Source: JAIBJP01 sp035601195 (GTDB lineage: Bacteria; Actinomycetota; Thermoleophilia; Gaiellales; Gaiellaceae). From it: 31,241 nt of DNA. Below, one piece after another: positions 15,703-23,218 of the stretch. Numbering within the stretch: position 1 is the stretch's first letter; each line of letters starts with the position of its first letter. The position numbers and the translations under genes were made by a program. The stretch covers positions 1 through 31,241 of the forward strand of contig DATNOU010000151.1 of the NCBI GenBank assembly GCA_035601195.1, written 5' to 3'. The notes under the pieces were generated by a model. The model worked only from the letters and a program-made list of their open reading frames with translations, did not search any database and was not told the origin of the DNA.

Positions 15703-17156
15703 CGCTGATCATCCTCGACGGCTGGGGCTGCGCGCCGGCTGGGCCGGGTAATGCCGTGGAGCTGGCCGAAACACCGGTCTTCGACGGTCTCTGGGCGCGG
15801 TTTCCCCACACGACGCTCGAGGCCTCGGGCGAGGCAGTCGGCCTCCCTCACGGCCAGATGGGCAACTCAGAGGTCGGTCACCTCACCATCGGGGCGGGCC
15901 GCGTCGTCTACCAGGATCTCGTGCGGATCAACAAAGCGATCACGGACGGCTCCTTCTTCGAGAACGAGGCCCTCGTCGCCGCCTTCGACCGAGCACGGGA
16001 GCGGGGAGGTGACGTCCACCTCCTCGGGCTCGCCAGCTACGGCGGCGTCCATTCCCACATCGACCACCTGCGCGCCCTGCTCGAGCTCGCCCGCAGACAG
16101 GGCATGGGTCAGCGGACGCACGTGCACGCGTTCACGGACGGGCGCGACGTGTCTCCGACCTCTGCGGCTAACGATCTCGCCGAGCTCGTCTCCGAGGGCG
16201 CCGACATCGTCACCGTCTGCGGCCGCTACTACGCCATGGACCGGGACGGCCGCTGGGAGCGAACGGAGCGGGCTTTCAACGCCATCCGCTCGGGGGACGG
16301 CGAGCCTGCGGACGACCCGATCGCGGCCGTGCGGGCGAGCTACGAGCGAGGCGTCACGGACGAATTCATTGAGCCGGTCGTCCTGCCCGGCCCTCGCCTC
16401 GGCACCGAGGACGCCGCTGTCTTCTTCAACTTCCGGCCCGACCGGGCGCGCCAACTCACGCAACGTCTGGTCGAGGCCGGCTGCAATCTGGCCACGATGA
16501 CTCGTTACCGGGAGGATTTCGATTGCCCGGTCGCCTTCGAGGAGCAGGACGTTCGGGGGACGATGGCTGAGGTGCTCGCGGAGCACGGCATTCGCCAGCT
16601 CCACCTGGCCGAGACAGAGAAGTACGCGCACGTGACGTACTTCTTCAACGGGGGCCGGGAGGAAGAGTGGCCCGGCGAGACGCGCATCCTCGTGCCGTCG
16701 CCGCGTGACGTGCCGACCTACGACAAGAAGCCGGAGATGTCCGCGCACGAGGTGGCGAGCTGCTTCGAGGAGGAGATCGGTAACGGCTACGGCTTCGCGG
16801 TCGTGAACTTCGCCAACCCTGACATGGTCGGGCACACTGGCTCGATCCCGGCGGTGGTCGAGGCCGTGGAGACAGTGGACGGGTGTCTCGGACGGGTTGC
16901 GGCTGCGGTGGAAGGGCTCGGGGGCGTCTGTGTCGTGACGGCCGACCACGGGAACGCGGAGCAGATGCTCGAGGAGGACGGGGTCAGCCCGTTCACGGCC
17001 CACACCGTGAACCCGGTGCCTCTCGTCGTCACGATTCCCGGCACGCAACTGGCCGCCGGGGGCTCGTTAGCCGACCTCGTACCGACATGCCTCGGCTTGC
17101 TGGGAATCCCCCCAGCGCAGGGGATGGCCGGAAGGGAACTGGTTACTAGTCTGTAA
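15669..17156 (+). CDS. gpmI: 2,3-bisphosphoglycerate-independent phosphoglycerate mutase
   Basis: 495 residues if TTG 15669 is the start. This is the only start-type codon close upstream of the conserved LVALIILDGWG, and it lies inside tpiA. Metal and phosphoserine motifs are present: LDGWG, MGNSEVGHLTIGAGR with the reactive Ser, HTHVHAFTDGRDV-like (here RTHVHAFTDGRDV), NFRPDRARQL, FANPDMVGHTG and VTADHGNAEQM. It converts 3-phosphoglycerate to 2-phosphoglycerate using Mn2+ and needs no bisphosphoglycerate cofactor. The overlap with tpiA suggests translational coupling. Confidence 0.94.
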   Translation: MRDSGTTYPLVALIILDGWGCAPAGPGNAVELAETPVFDGLWARFPHTTLEASGEAVGLPHGQMGNSEVGHLTIGAGRVVYQDLVRINKAITDGSFFENEALVAAFDRARERGGDVHLLGLASYGGVHSHIDHLRALLELARRQGMGQRTHVHAFTDGRDVSPTSAANDLAELVSEGADIVTVCGRYYAMDRDGRWERTERAFNAIRSGDGEPADDPIAAVRASYERGVTDEFIEPVVLPGPRLGTEDAAVFFNFRPDRARQLTQRLVEAGCNLATMTRYREDFDCPVAFEEQDVRGTMAEVLAEHGIRQLHLAETEKYAHVTYFFNGGREEEWPGETRILVPSPRDVPTYDKKPEMSAHEVASCFEEEIGNGYGFAVVNFANPDMVGHTGSIPAVVEAVETVDGCLGRVAAAVEGLGGVCVVTADHGNAEQMLEEDGVSPFTAHTVNPVPLVVTIPGTQLAAGGSLADLVPTCLGLLGIPPAQGMAGRELVTSL

Positions 17157-17171
17157 AGGCGTAGCTATAAT
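17143..17171 (+). promoter_or_regulatory. Candidate promoter of the first sigma gene
   Basis: A consensus TATAAT at 17166-17171 stands out in this GC-rich DNA. It is preceded at 17 bp by a weak TTACTA (17143-17148) that overlaps the gpmI stop. The sigma start codon is 33 nt downstream of the -10. Confidence 0.5.
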
Positions 17172-17204
17172 CGCGCCACCCGCGGCCCAGGCGACACACC
17201 CTTA

Positions 17205-17780
17205 GTGCCACTTCCCCAGCCCGATCTCGAAGTCCTGCGCAAGGCACAGCGCGGGGACGAGCACGCGTTCCGGCTGATCCTGACCGCCTACGAGACGCCG
17301 GTCTACAACTACGTTCTCCGCATGGTCGGCGACCGGGCGCTGGCCGAAGATCTCTGCCAGGAGATCTTCCTGCGCATCTACCAGGGACTGCCGGGGTTCT
17401 CGCTCCGTTGCATGTTCACGACCTGGCTCTTCCAGGTGGCGAAGAACCGGGTGCTCGACGAGCTCCGGGCGCGGGAGCGCAAGCCGCAAAGCGTGCTGAC
17501 GCTGGACGATCTGCCGCCGCTCGAGGTCGTGGACGCGCCGCCGGAGCGCGTGGAGGCGATCGACGCCGTCTGGCGCGCCGTCGCGGCTCTGAACCCGGAT
17601 CTGAAGATGGCGCTGCTTCTGCGCGACGTCGTCGGCCTCTCCTACAGCGAGATCGCCGACTCGCTCGAGATCACCCTCGCCACGGTCAAGTGGCGGATCT
17701 TCAAGGCTCGCGAGGAAGTTCAGCTCGCGCTCGTCCGCGAGGGCATTGCCCTCGAGTTCGGCGAGCAAGCCGTCTCTTAA
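17205..17780 (+). CDS. ECF-type RNA polymerase sigma factor
   Basis: 191 residues from GTG 17205. Region 2 spans roughly 15-90 (AFRLILTAYETPVYNYVLRM, then DRALAEDLCQEIFLRIYQ and FTTWLFQVAKNRVLDELRAR). Region 4 spans about 125-180 (ALNPDLKMALLLRDVVGLSYSEIADSLEITLATVKWRIFKAREE) and recognises the -35 element. No anti-sigma factor with a zinc-binding or classic transmembrane anti-sigma domain follows. Instead, 99 nt downstream, comes a secreted acidic protein and then a second sigma factor. It has its own apparent promoter and is not obviously co-transcribed with gpmI. Confidence 0.9.
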   Translation: MPLPQPDLEVLRKAQRGDEHAFRLILTAYETPVYNYVLRMVGDRALAEDLCQEIFLRIYQGLPGFSLRCMFTTWLFQVAKNRVLDELRARERKPQSVLTLDDLPPLEVVDAPPERVEAIDAVWRAVAALNPDLKMALLLRDVVGLSYSEIADSLEITLATVKWRIFKAREEVQLALVREGIALEFGEQAVS

Positions 17781-17842
17781 CGATTTCGTAACCCCGGCGG
17801 GGGATCTTGGGGCGCGGGGCGCAAGTTTTTCCCCGGGCTTCC

Positions 17843-17856
17843 CTCTAGCTCTAGAG
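17843..17856 (+). promoter_or_regulatory. Short palindrome upstream of the acidic protein gene
   Basis: CTCTAG-CT-CTAGAG is a perfect 6+6 inverted repeat 24 nt before the start codon. It could be an operator or a small hairpin. The ribosome site AAAGGAAG lies between it and the ATG at 17880. Confidence 0.3.
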
Positions 17857-17879
17857 AGCACCCGCCGAAAGGAAGTCTT

Positions 17880-18290
17880 ATGAAGAAGCTACTGCAGACG
17901 AAATTCGTGCTGATCGCGTTGTTTGTCGCCGCTCCTGCGCTCGCCGCAGGGACCGCTGTAGCTGTCGGATCCACGGGCGACGACGACCAGGCCGCCGTCC
18001 TTCCCGCCGACGTGCAACTGGCTGCCGATCGCGAGGACGAAGTCGCCGAAGCCGCCGACGATGCTGCTGAGGACCAGGCGAAGCCCAAGCATCGCCAACA
18101 ATCCGATCCGGCCGACGCCGAGGAACAGGACAACGAGGTCGAGGAAGGGGACGAAAACGAGGTCGAGCAGCCCGAGGCCGAAGACGAGGACGACCAGGGC
18201 GAGAACGAGGACGACCAAGGCGAGAACGACCACGACCAGGGCGAGAACGACGATCCGGGCGAGAGCGACGACGAGGGTGGCGACGACTGA
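17880..18290 (+). CDS. Secreted acidic repeat protein, unknown function
   Basis: 136 residues. The N-terminus is a clear Sec signal peptide: MKKLLQTK, then the hydrophobic FVLIALFVAAPALA, with cleavage likely near ALAAG or AGTA (residues 22-26). The rest is very rich in Asp, Glu, Asn and Gln and ends in a heptad repeat, DDQGENE/D, at about residues 104-130. There are no cysteines in the mature part. Acidic low-complexity exported proteins often bind cations, but nothing here proves that. It sits between two sigma factor genes, with 4 nt to the second, so it may report on envelope or ionic conditions. No named family was recognised. Confidence 0.8.
   Translation: MKKLLQTKFVLIALFVAAPALAAGTAVAVGSTGDDDQAAVLPADVQLAADREDEVAEAADDAAEDQAKPKHRQQSDPADAEEQDNEVEEGDENEVEQPEAEDEDDQGENEDDQGENDHDQGENDDPGESDDEGGDD
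18189..18269 (+). repeat. 21-bp in-gene tandem repeat encoding DDQGEN units
   Basis: Three near-identical 21-bp units (18189-18209, 18210-18230, 18231-18251) and a diverged 18-bp fourth unit. Each codes for acidic heptads of the type DDQGENE. Repeat-number variation between strains would change the length of the acidic tail in frame. Confidence 0.75.
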
Positions 18291-18294
18291 TCCG

Positions 18295-19299
18295 ATGCCC
18301 ACGCAAGCCGGCCGACTCTTCCCCGAGGCGGCCGGCGAGCGCCTGAGCCAGCTCTTCGAAGACCATGGGCGCATGGTCTACGGCCTCTGCCGCGTGCTCT
18401 TGCAGGACGCAGACGAGGCCGAGGACGCGGCCCAGCAGGTCTTCCTCTCCGCCCACCGGAGCATGCTGGGCGGGACCGAGCCCAGAGAGCCGTCCGCCTG
18501 GCTCGCGGCGATCGCACGAAACGAGTGCCACGCCCGCATCCGGGCCAGGATGGCCAAGCCGCTCACGCTCGTCGTCGGCGAGCGAGACGCTGTTGGCGCC
18601 GACATCGAGCAGGTCGCCGGCCAGCACGCCGAGGTCGAGGCACTTTGTGCGGCGCTGGCCGAGCTGCCGAAGCAGCAGCGGGAAGCGATCGTGCTCCGCG
18701 AGTTCTACGGTCTCTCGTACGACGAGGTGCGCACCGCGTTGGGAGTGACCGACGGAGCCGTCGAATCCCTTCTCTTCCGAGCGCGCAAGCGCCTCCAGGC
18801 CGAGCTCCAATCGGCACGGGTCGCATCGGGCGCGCTGGCTCTGCCGCTCGCCTTGCGCGATTCCATCGCCGCCGCGGTGCCGGGTTTCTCCGCAGCCTCG
18901 TCAGGAGGAGGTCTCGCCAAGCTGGCGTCGCTGCCCCTCTTCGCGAAGCTCGCCGGGGCTGCAGCCACGGTCACGGCTGCCGGCACGATCGGCTTCGTCG
19001 GGCTGGAGGCCCGCGACCACGATCCGGCTTCGACTCGGCGCTCGCCGGGAGCGGGGCGCTCGGAAGCTCGCCGGCCGGCGAGTGCTAGGCCGATCCGGAT
19101 CGAGCCGGTGTCGCTCGTCCAGCCTGCTAGTTCGGGGCCCACGCGCCGTGAGGAGCAGCGCGAAGGCGATTCCGGAGGCTCCGACGAGCTCGACTTGGGG
19201 AACGAGGCCGAGGAGCGCGACGCCGCCGAGCCGGAAGAGGAGCAAGACAACAGCGGTTCCGGCAGCTTCGAAGAGTCCGACGGAGAGGCCGAGGACTGA
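18295..19299 (+). CDS. ECF-like sigma factor with C-terminal membrane helix and acidic tail
   Basis: 334 residues from ATG 18295. Sigma region 2 is at about 17-85 (LSQLFEDHGRMVYGLCRVLL, DADEAEDAAQQVFLSAHRS, WLAAIARNECHARIR). Region 4 is at about 115-172 (LAELPKQQREAIVLREFYGLSYDEVRTALG, then VTDGAVESLLFRARKRL). The rest is unlike a plain ECF factor: a linker, a hydrophobic segment near 214-237 (LFAKLAGAAATVTAAGTIGF), a basic/proline stretch and a Glu/Asp/Ser-rich tail (285-334). If the helix spans the membrane, the sigma part is cytoplasmic and the acidic tail outside. The tail resembles the composition of the protein encoded just upstream. The stop codon directly abuts that of the convergent phosphoesterase. 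Confidence 0.85.
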   Translation: MPTQAGRLFPEAAGERLSQLFEDHGRMVYGLCRVLLQDADEAEDAAQQVFLSAHRSMLGGTEPREPSAWLAAIARNECHARIRARMAKPLTLVVGERDAVGADIEQVAGQHAEVEALCAALAELPKQQREAIVLREFYGLSYDEVRTALGVTDGAVESLLFRARKRLQAELQSARVASGALALPLALRDSIAAAVPGFSAASSGGGLAKLASLPLFAKLAGAAATVTAAGTIGFVGLEARDHDPASTRRSPGAGRSEARRPASARPIRIEPVSLVQPASSGPTRREEQREGDSGGSDELDLGNEAEERDAAEPEEEQDNSGSGSFEESDGEAED

Positions 19300-20031
19300 T
19301 CAGATCCCCTGGGCGAGCCGCTCGGCGAGCGGCTCCGGGAGGCCGCGCTCGCGAATTTCCTCCTGCGTCCGCTCGACTGGGTACTCGACACGCCGGTACC
19401 TGGCGCGCTTCCCCTCCAGGTCGAGCAGCAGGTAGGCGGCGCGGGCGTCGCCGTCTCGCGGTTGGCCGACCGACCCGGGGTTGAGGATCCAGCGGCTCTC
19501 GCCTGAGAGGTCGAGCTCGGTTCCGGCCGGGGCGATCGTCGTCTCCAGGCGCTGGTCCGCCAGGCCGAACGCGAGGGCGACGTGGCTGTGCCCGACGAGG
19601 AGGATGCGAGCCTCCGAGGCCGCAAACGAGGCGAGCGCGGCAAACGGAGTGAGGACGTACTCCCAGACCGGGTCCCGCGCGCTTGCGTGGTACAGCGCCA
19701 CGTCGTCCTGCACGGACTGAGGCTCGAGGGACTCGAGGTACCGGCGTGGCTCGTCCTCCAGAACGGTCGCCGTCCAGCGGGCACTTGCGGCCGCGTCCGC
19801 AGAGAAGTCGTCGAGGTCGAGCCGACCGAGGACGCCGAGGTCGTGGTTTCCTATCAGGCTGACATCGGCGCGTTCCGCGACGAGCGTGCAGCAGCGATTC
19901 GGGCGAGGCCCGTAGCCCACCAGATCGCCAAGGCACCAGACGGCGTCGGGCGCGTCGTCGGCGATCGAATCCAGGACAGCATCCAGCGCATGCAGATTTC
20001 CGTGAATGTCAGAGATGACGGCGATGCGCAC
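19300..20031 (-). CDS. Metallophosphoesterase (calcineurin-like, YfcE/MJ0936 type)
   Basis: 243 residues. All metal-binding motifs are visible: ISDIHGNLHAL (6-16), CLGDLVGYGPRP, LIGNHD and VGHSHVAL. An RWILNPGSVGQPRDGD motif near the C-terminal third is typical of the group with a two-metal phosphodiesterase site. The substrate is not predictable; relatives hydrolyse phosphodiesters or nucleotides. The start ATG (20029-20031) lies about 30 nt inside the N-terminal part of the divergent M48 frame. Confidence 0.88.
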   Translation of the reverse strand: MRIAVISDIHGNLHALDAVLDSIADDAPDAVWCLGDLVGYGPRPNRCCTLVAERADVSLIGNHDLGVLGRLDLDDFSADAAASARWTATVLEDEPRRYLESLEPQSVQDDVALYHASARDPVWEYVLTPFAALASFAASEARILLVGHSHVALAFGLADQRLETTIAPAGTELDLSGESRWILNPGSVGQPRDGDARAAYLLLDLEGKRARYRRVEYPVERTQEEIRERGLPEPLAERLAQGI

Positions 20032-21267
20032 AGGAGCCGCGCAACGTTAGCGAAGCGGGGCGCCTTTCTCCTGGCGGCGGCCGTATGGATCGTTTCCGGG
20101 GCGCTCCTCTGGCGCACCGAGGTGCCGTCCCTGCAGCTCGCCGAGCTCAATCCGCAGTCGTTCTTCGCCAGCGAGCAGCTGGCCCGGATCGCCGACTACC
20201 GTCGCGTGACGCGTGCGCTGTTCCTCGGCTCGCTCGTCGTCCAGGGGGCTGTCCTCGCCGTCTTCGCCTGGAAGGCTGCGGGCCTCGCCGAGGCGGTCAG
20301 TAGCTTCTTCCGGGGACGGATTCCAACCGGCGTCGTGCTTGGCGCCTTCGTCGCCCTGGCGCTCTGGCTGGCCCTGCTTCCCCTCTCGGGCGTTTCGCAC
20401 TGGTGGCGGCGCCGCTATGGCCTTTCGCGCCAGGGGTACGACGGATGGCTCCGTGACGAGGCCGTCTCCCTCGCGGTCCAGGTCGTCCTCGTCACGCTTG
20501 CCGTCGCTGCGTTCATGGCGCTGGCCACCTGGCTCGGCCGGTCGTGGTGGCTTGCGGGCGGGCCTGCCCTCGCTCTCGCGGGAACGGTCTACCTCCTTGC
20601 GTATCCGCTTGTCGTCCAGCCGCTCTTCAACCGCTCGGAGCCGCTGCCGGACCGCGAGCTCGCCGCGAAGATCGAGGTACTCGCCCGCGAGGAGGGCGTG
20701 ACGGTGAAGTCCGTGGAGGTGACGGACGCGAGTCGGCAGACGACGGCGGCAAACGCCTACGTCGCTGGAATCGGCCCGACACGGCGGGTCGTCCTCTTCG
20801 ACACCCTGCTCGATGGACGCTTCACCCAGCCCGAAATCCTCTCGGTCTCCGCGCACGAGCTCGCGCACGTGGGCCGCCGTCACCTCTGGAAGGGGCTCGG
20901 CTGGTTCGCACTGATCGTCATCCCCTGCGTCGCCATACTCGCCCGGGTCACGGAGCGGGGTGGAGGACTCGCCGAGCCCGCCGCCGTCCCTCTGGCGCTG
21001 GCCGTCGCGTTCGCGCTCTTCGTGGTGACGCTTCCGCTCTCGAACGTGGTGTCGCGCCGCTACGAGGCGGAAGCGGACTGGATCGCCCTACGGACCACGG
21101 ACGATCCCGCCTCGTTCGTTCAGCTCGAGCGGAAGCTCGTTCTCTCCGGGCTGGCCGACCCCGCGCCGCCCGGTTGGTTCTCGTTCGCGTTCGCGACGCA
21201 TCCCAGCGCGATGAAGCGGATCGCGATGGCCGAGGCCTTTAGGTATCGGTCTCGGGCAGGTTCCTGA
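20002..21267 (+). CDS. M48 family membrane zinc metallopeptidase (Ste24/HtpX-like)
   Basis: About 421 residues if GTG 20002 is the start; ATG 19990 is an alternative and neither has a good ribosome site. It has several hydrophobic helices, an N-terminal region typical of CAAX-protease (Ste24) relatives with PLSGVSHWWRRRYGLSRQ, and the zinc motif HELAH (about 285-289) within SVSAHELAHVGRRHLWKG. The third ligand region RRYEAEADWIAL and the late ATHPSAMKRIA motif follow. It would cleave membrane or misfolded proteins at the cytoplasmic membrane. It overlaps the 5' end of the divergent phosphoesterase and the 3' end of the convergent DUF3467-like gene (29 nt). Confidence 0.85.
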   Translation: MNVRDDGDAHRSRATLAKRGAFLLAAAVWIVSGALLWRTEVPSLQLAELNPQSFFASEQLARIADYRRVTRALFLGSLVVQGAVLAVFAWKAAGLAEAVSSFFRGRIPTGVVLGAFVALALWLALLPLSGVSHWWRRRYGLSRQGYDGWLRDEAVSLAVQVVLVTLAVAAFMALATWLGRSWWLAGGPALALAGTVYLLAYPLVVQPLFNRSEPLPDRELAAKIEVLAREEGVTVKSVEVTDASRQTTAANAYVAGIGPTRRVVLFDTLLDGRFTQPEILSVSAHELAHVGRRHLWKGLGWFALIVIPCVAILARVTERGGGLAEPAAVPLALAVAFALFVVTLPLSNVVSRRYEAEADWIALRTTDDPASFVQLERKLVLSGLADPAPPGWFSFAFATHPSAMKRIAMAEAFRYRSRAGS

Positions 21268-21526
21268 TTCCCTCCCGCGCGGTCCATTTCGACCAGCTGT
21301 CGTTCATCGCGTCGATGAGCTCGCGCATGAAGCGAGGAGCCATGTTCACGCGGGTAACGACGACGCCCGGCACGTCTCCCTCCTCGACCTCGTGGTCGAT
21401 GCGAGCGAACGTGACCGTGAACTCGTAGTCGGAGAAGCTGACGTTGGCGAAGTTGGCGTAGACGCCGGCGAGGTTGTCCGGATCCAAATGGATGTTGAGT
21501 TGGCGCTCCCGGCCCTCGTCTTCCAC
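21239..21526 (-). CDS. DUF3467-like small protein
   Basis: 95 residues from GTG 21526 (complement of CAC at 21524-21526). It has the DUF3467 layout: LNIHLDPDNLAGVYANFANV, SFSDYEFTVTFARIDHE, and the late VTRVNMAPRFMRELIDAMND helix. Members are small beta-rich proteins of unknown function. A longer frame starting at 21610 would run through the argS start and is not used. Starts of this gene and argS are 19 nt apart and divergent. Confidence 0.72.
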   Translation of the reverse strand: MEDEGRERQLNIHLDPDNLAGVYANFANVSFSDYEFTVTFARIDHEVEEGDVPGVVVTRVNMAPRFMRELIDAMNDSWSKWTAREGIRNLPETDT

Positions 21527-21545
21527 GGCCCTACGATATAGCCCC

Positions 21546-23060
21546 ATGCCGGCCGAAGCGATTGCGCGAATCGAGCGGAGCCTCCAGGACGGCCTCGGCG
21601 TTCCCGTCATCCTTGAGCGGCCGGGCCAGGCCGAGCACGGCGACTACGCTACGAACGCTGCCCTGCGCGCCGCGCCGACGCTTCGGCGCGCGCCGCTGGA
21701 GATCGCGGAGGAGCTCCGCGCCGCTGCGCTCAAAGTAGAGGGCGTCGCCGACGCTCGGGTCGCTCCGCCGGGCTTCCTCAACCTCTGGATGTCTCCGGCG
21801 TGGTACGGCGAGGCGCTCGGGGAGATCGTGGCCGCGGGCATGGATTACGGTACCGGCACGGCCTCGACGACCGAGCGCGTCCAGGTCGAGCTCGTCTCGC
21901 CGAATCCGACCGGGCCGCTCACCGTAGCGTCGGCCCGAAACGGCGCCTATGGCGACTCGGTTGCCCGCTTGCTCCGGTTTGCGGGCCACGCCGTCGCCCG
22001 CGAGTGCTACTTCAACGACGCCGGGGCCCAAGCCGACCTCTTCCGCGCCTCCGTCGAGGCGCGCGGGCGCGGGGAGGGGCCCCCCGAGGGCGGCTATGCC
22101 GGCGAGTACGTCACGCGGCTGGCGGGCGAGTCCGGCGATCCGGTCGAGCGCATGATCGAGGAGATCAAGGAGACTCTCGCGCGCTTCCGCGTCCCCGTGG
22201 ACGATTGGGTGCGCGAGAGAGAACTCGATGTCGAAGCCGCCCTGAAGGCTCTCGAAGGCAACACCTTCGAGCAGGACGGCGCCGTCTGGCTGCGCACGAC
22301 GGCGTTCGGCGACGACAAGGATCGCGTGCTCGTACGGGCGGACGGGCGGCCTACTTACCTGGCGGGGGACGCGGCTCACACTCTGTGGAAGTACGACCGA
22401 GGCTTCGCGCGGCTCATCTACGTTCTGGGCGCCGACCACCACGGGTACATCTCGCGCCTCAAGGCTCTCGCCGGCGCATTCGGCCACGATCCGGAGTCCG
22501 TCGAGGTGCTCATCTACCAGCTCGTACACGTGACGGAGGGGGGCGAGGCCCGCCAGATGTCGAAGCGACACGGCGACGTCGTCTTCCTCGACGAGCTCAT
22601 CGACGAGATCGGTGTCGACGCCGCGCGGTGGTACCTCGTGCGGTCGAGCCACGAGCAGCCCATGGAGATCGACGTCGACCTCGCCAGGGAGAAGACGGAC
22701 AAGAACCCCGTCTACTACGTCCAGTACGCGCACGCGCGGATCGCGGGCATCCTCCGAAAGGCCGGCTCGGCCAAGCGGTCGCCCGAGCCGCCCGACGAGC
22801 TCGCGCCCGAGGAGCGCGACCTCGTGAAGAGGCTCGCCGAGTTCCCAGAGACCGTCGCAGAGGCGACCGAGCGCCGCGGCCCGCACGCACTCCCGGTCTA
22901 CGCCATCCGCCTCGCCGACGACTTCCACCGCTTCTACCATCACCATCGCGTGCTCGAAAGCGAAGCCGAAGCCTTCAGGCTTGCGCTCTCCGAGGCGACG
23001 AAGAGCGTCATCGCCCGCAGCCTCGACCTCATCGGAGTCGAAGCCCCCGAGCGCATGTGA
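21546..23060 (+). CDS. argS: Arginyl-tRNA synthetase
   Basis: 504 residues from ATG 21546, a little short for ArgS (usually ~550-580) but with the N-terminal Arg_tRNA_synt_N domain, catalytic core and C-terminal DALR anticodon-binding domain. The signature appears as SPNPTGPLTVASARNGAYGD (118-137), where the class I HIGH tetrad reads TVAS instead of the usual HVGH. The MSKR form of KMSKS is present (QMSKRHGD, 337-344). It also keeps FNDAGAQADLF, LGADHHGYISRLK and NPVYYVQYAHARI. It charges tRNA-Arg with arginine and normally requires the bound tRNA. Confidence 0.93.
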   Translation: MPAEAIARIERSLQDGLGVPVILERPGQAEHGDYATNAALRAAPTLRRAPLEIAEELRAAALKVEGVADARVAPPGFLNLWMSPAWYGEALGEIVAAGMDYGTGTASTTERVQVELVSPNPTGPLTVASARNGAYGDSVARLLRFAGHAVARECYFNDAGAQADLFRASVEARGRGEGPPEGGYAGEYVTRLAGESGDPVERMIEEIKETLARFRVPVDDWVRERELDVEAALKALEGNTFEQDGAVWLRTTAFGDDKDRVLVRADGRPTYLAGDAAHTLWKYDRGFARLIYVLGADHHGYISRLKALAGAFGHDPESVEVLIYQLVHVTEGGEARQMSKRHGDVVFLDELIDEIGVDAARWYLVRSSHEQPMEIDVDLAREKTDKNPVYYVQYAHARIAGILRKAGSAKRSPEPPDELAPEERDLVKRLAEFPETVAEATERRGPHALPVYAIRLADDFHRFYHHHRVLESEAEAFRLALSEATKSVIARSLDLIGVEAPERM

Positions 23061-23101
23061 AGTTGAGAGCTCGTTTCAAGATGGGGCCTCGTCGCTGGGG
23101 T

Positions 23102-23182
23102 GCGATGGGCGGCGCGAGGCAAGGACGCAGGGAGCGCGTGTATCGACTCTAGATACACGTGCGACCGAGGACGCCGCATCGC
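23102..23182 (+). repeat. Large imperfect stem-loop between argS and the EamA gene
   Basis: An inner hairpin, GCGCGTGTATC / GATACACGTGC (11 bp with one G-T pair, 7-nt loop, 23134-23162), is enclosed by an outer pairing: GCGATG with CATCGC and, after a 2-nt bulge, CGGCG with CGCCG (23102-23114 and 23172-23182). It may terminate argS transcription or encode a structured RNA. No T-run. Confidence 0.5.
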
Positions 23183-23218
23183 CGCGGCTAGCGCGGCCCA
23201 GCGGCTCAGGTCCCTATT

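Noticed and set aside
18189..18269. CRISPR-like or non-coding satellite repeat
   Set aside because: The units are contiguous 21-mers in frame inside a gene with a signal peptide; there are no spacers.
21527..21610. Longer start for the DUF3467-like protein
   Set aside because: It would extend through the argS start region with residues outside the family; GTG 21526 fits the family length.
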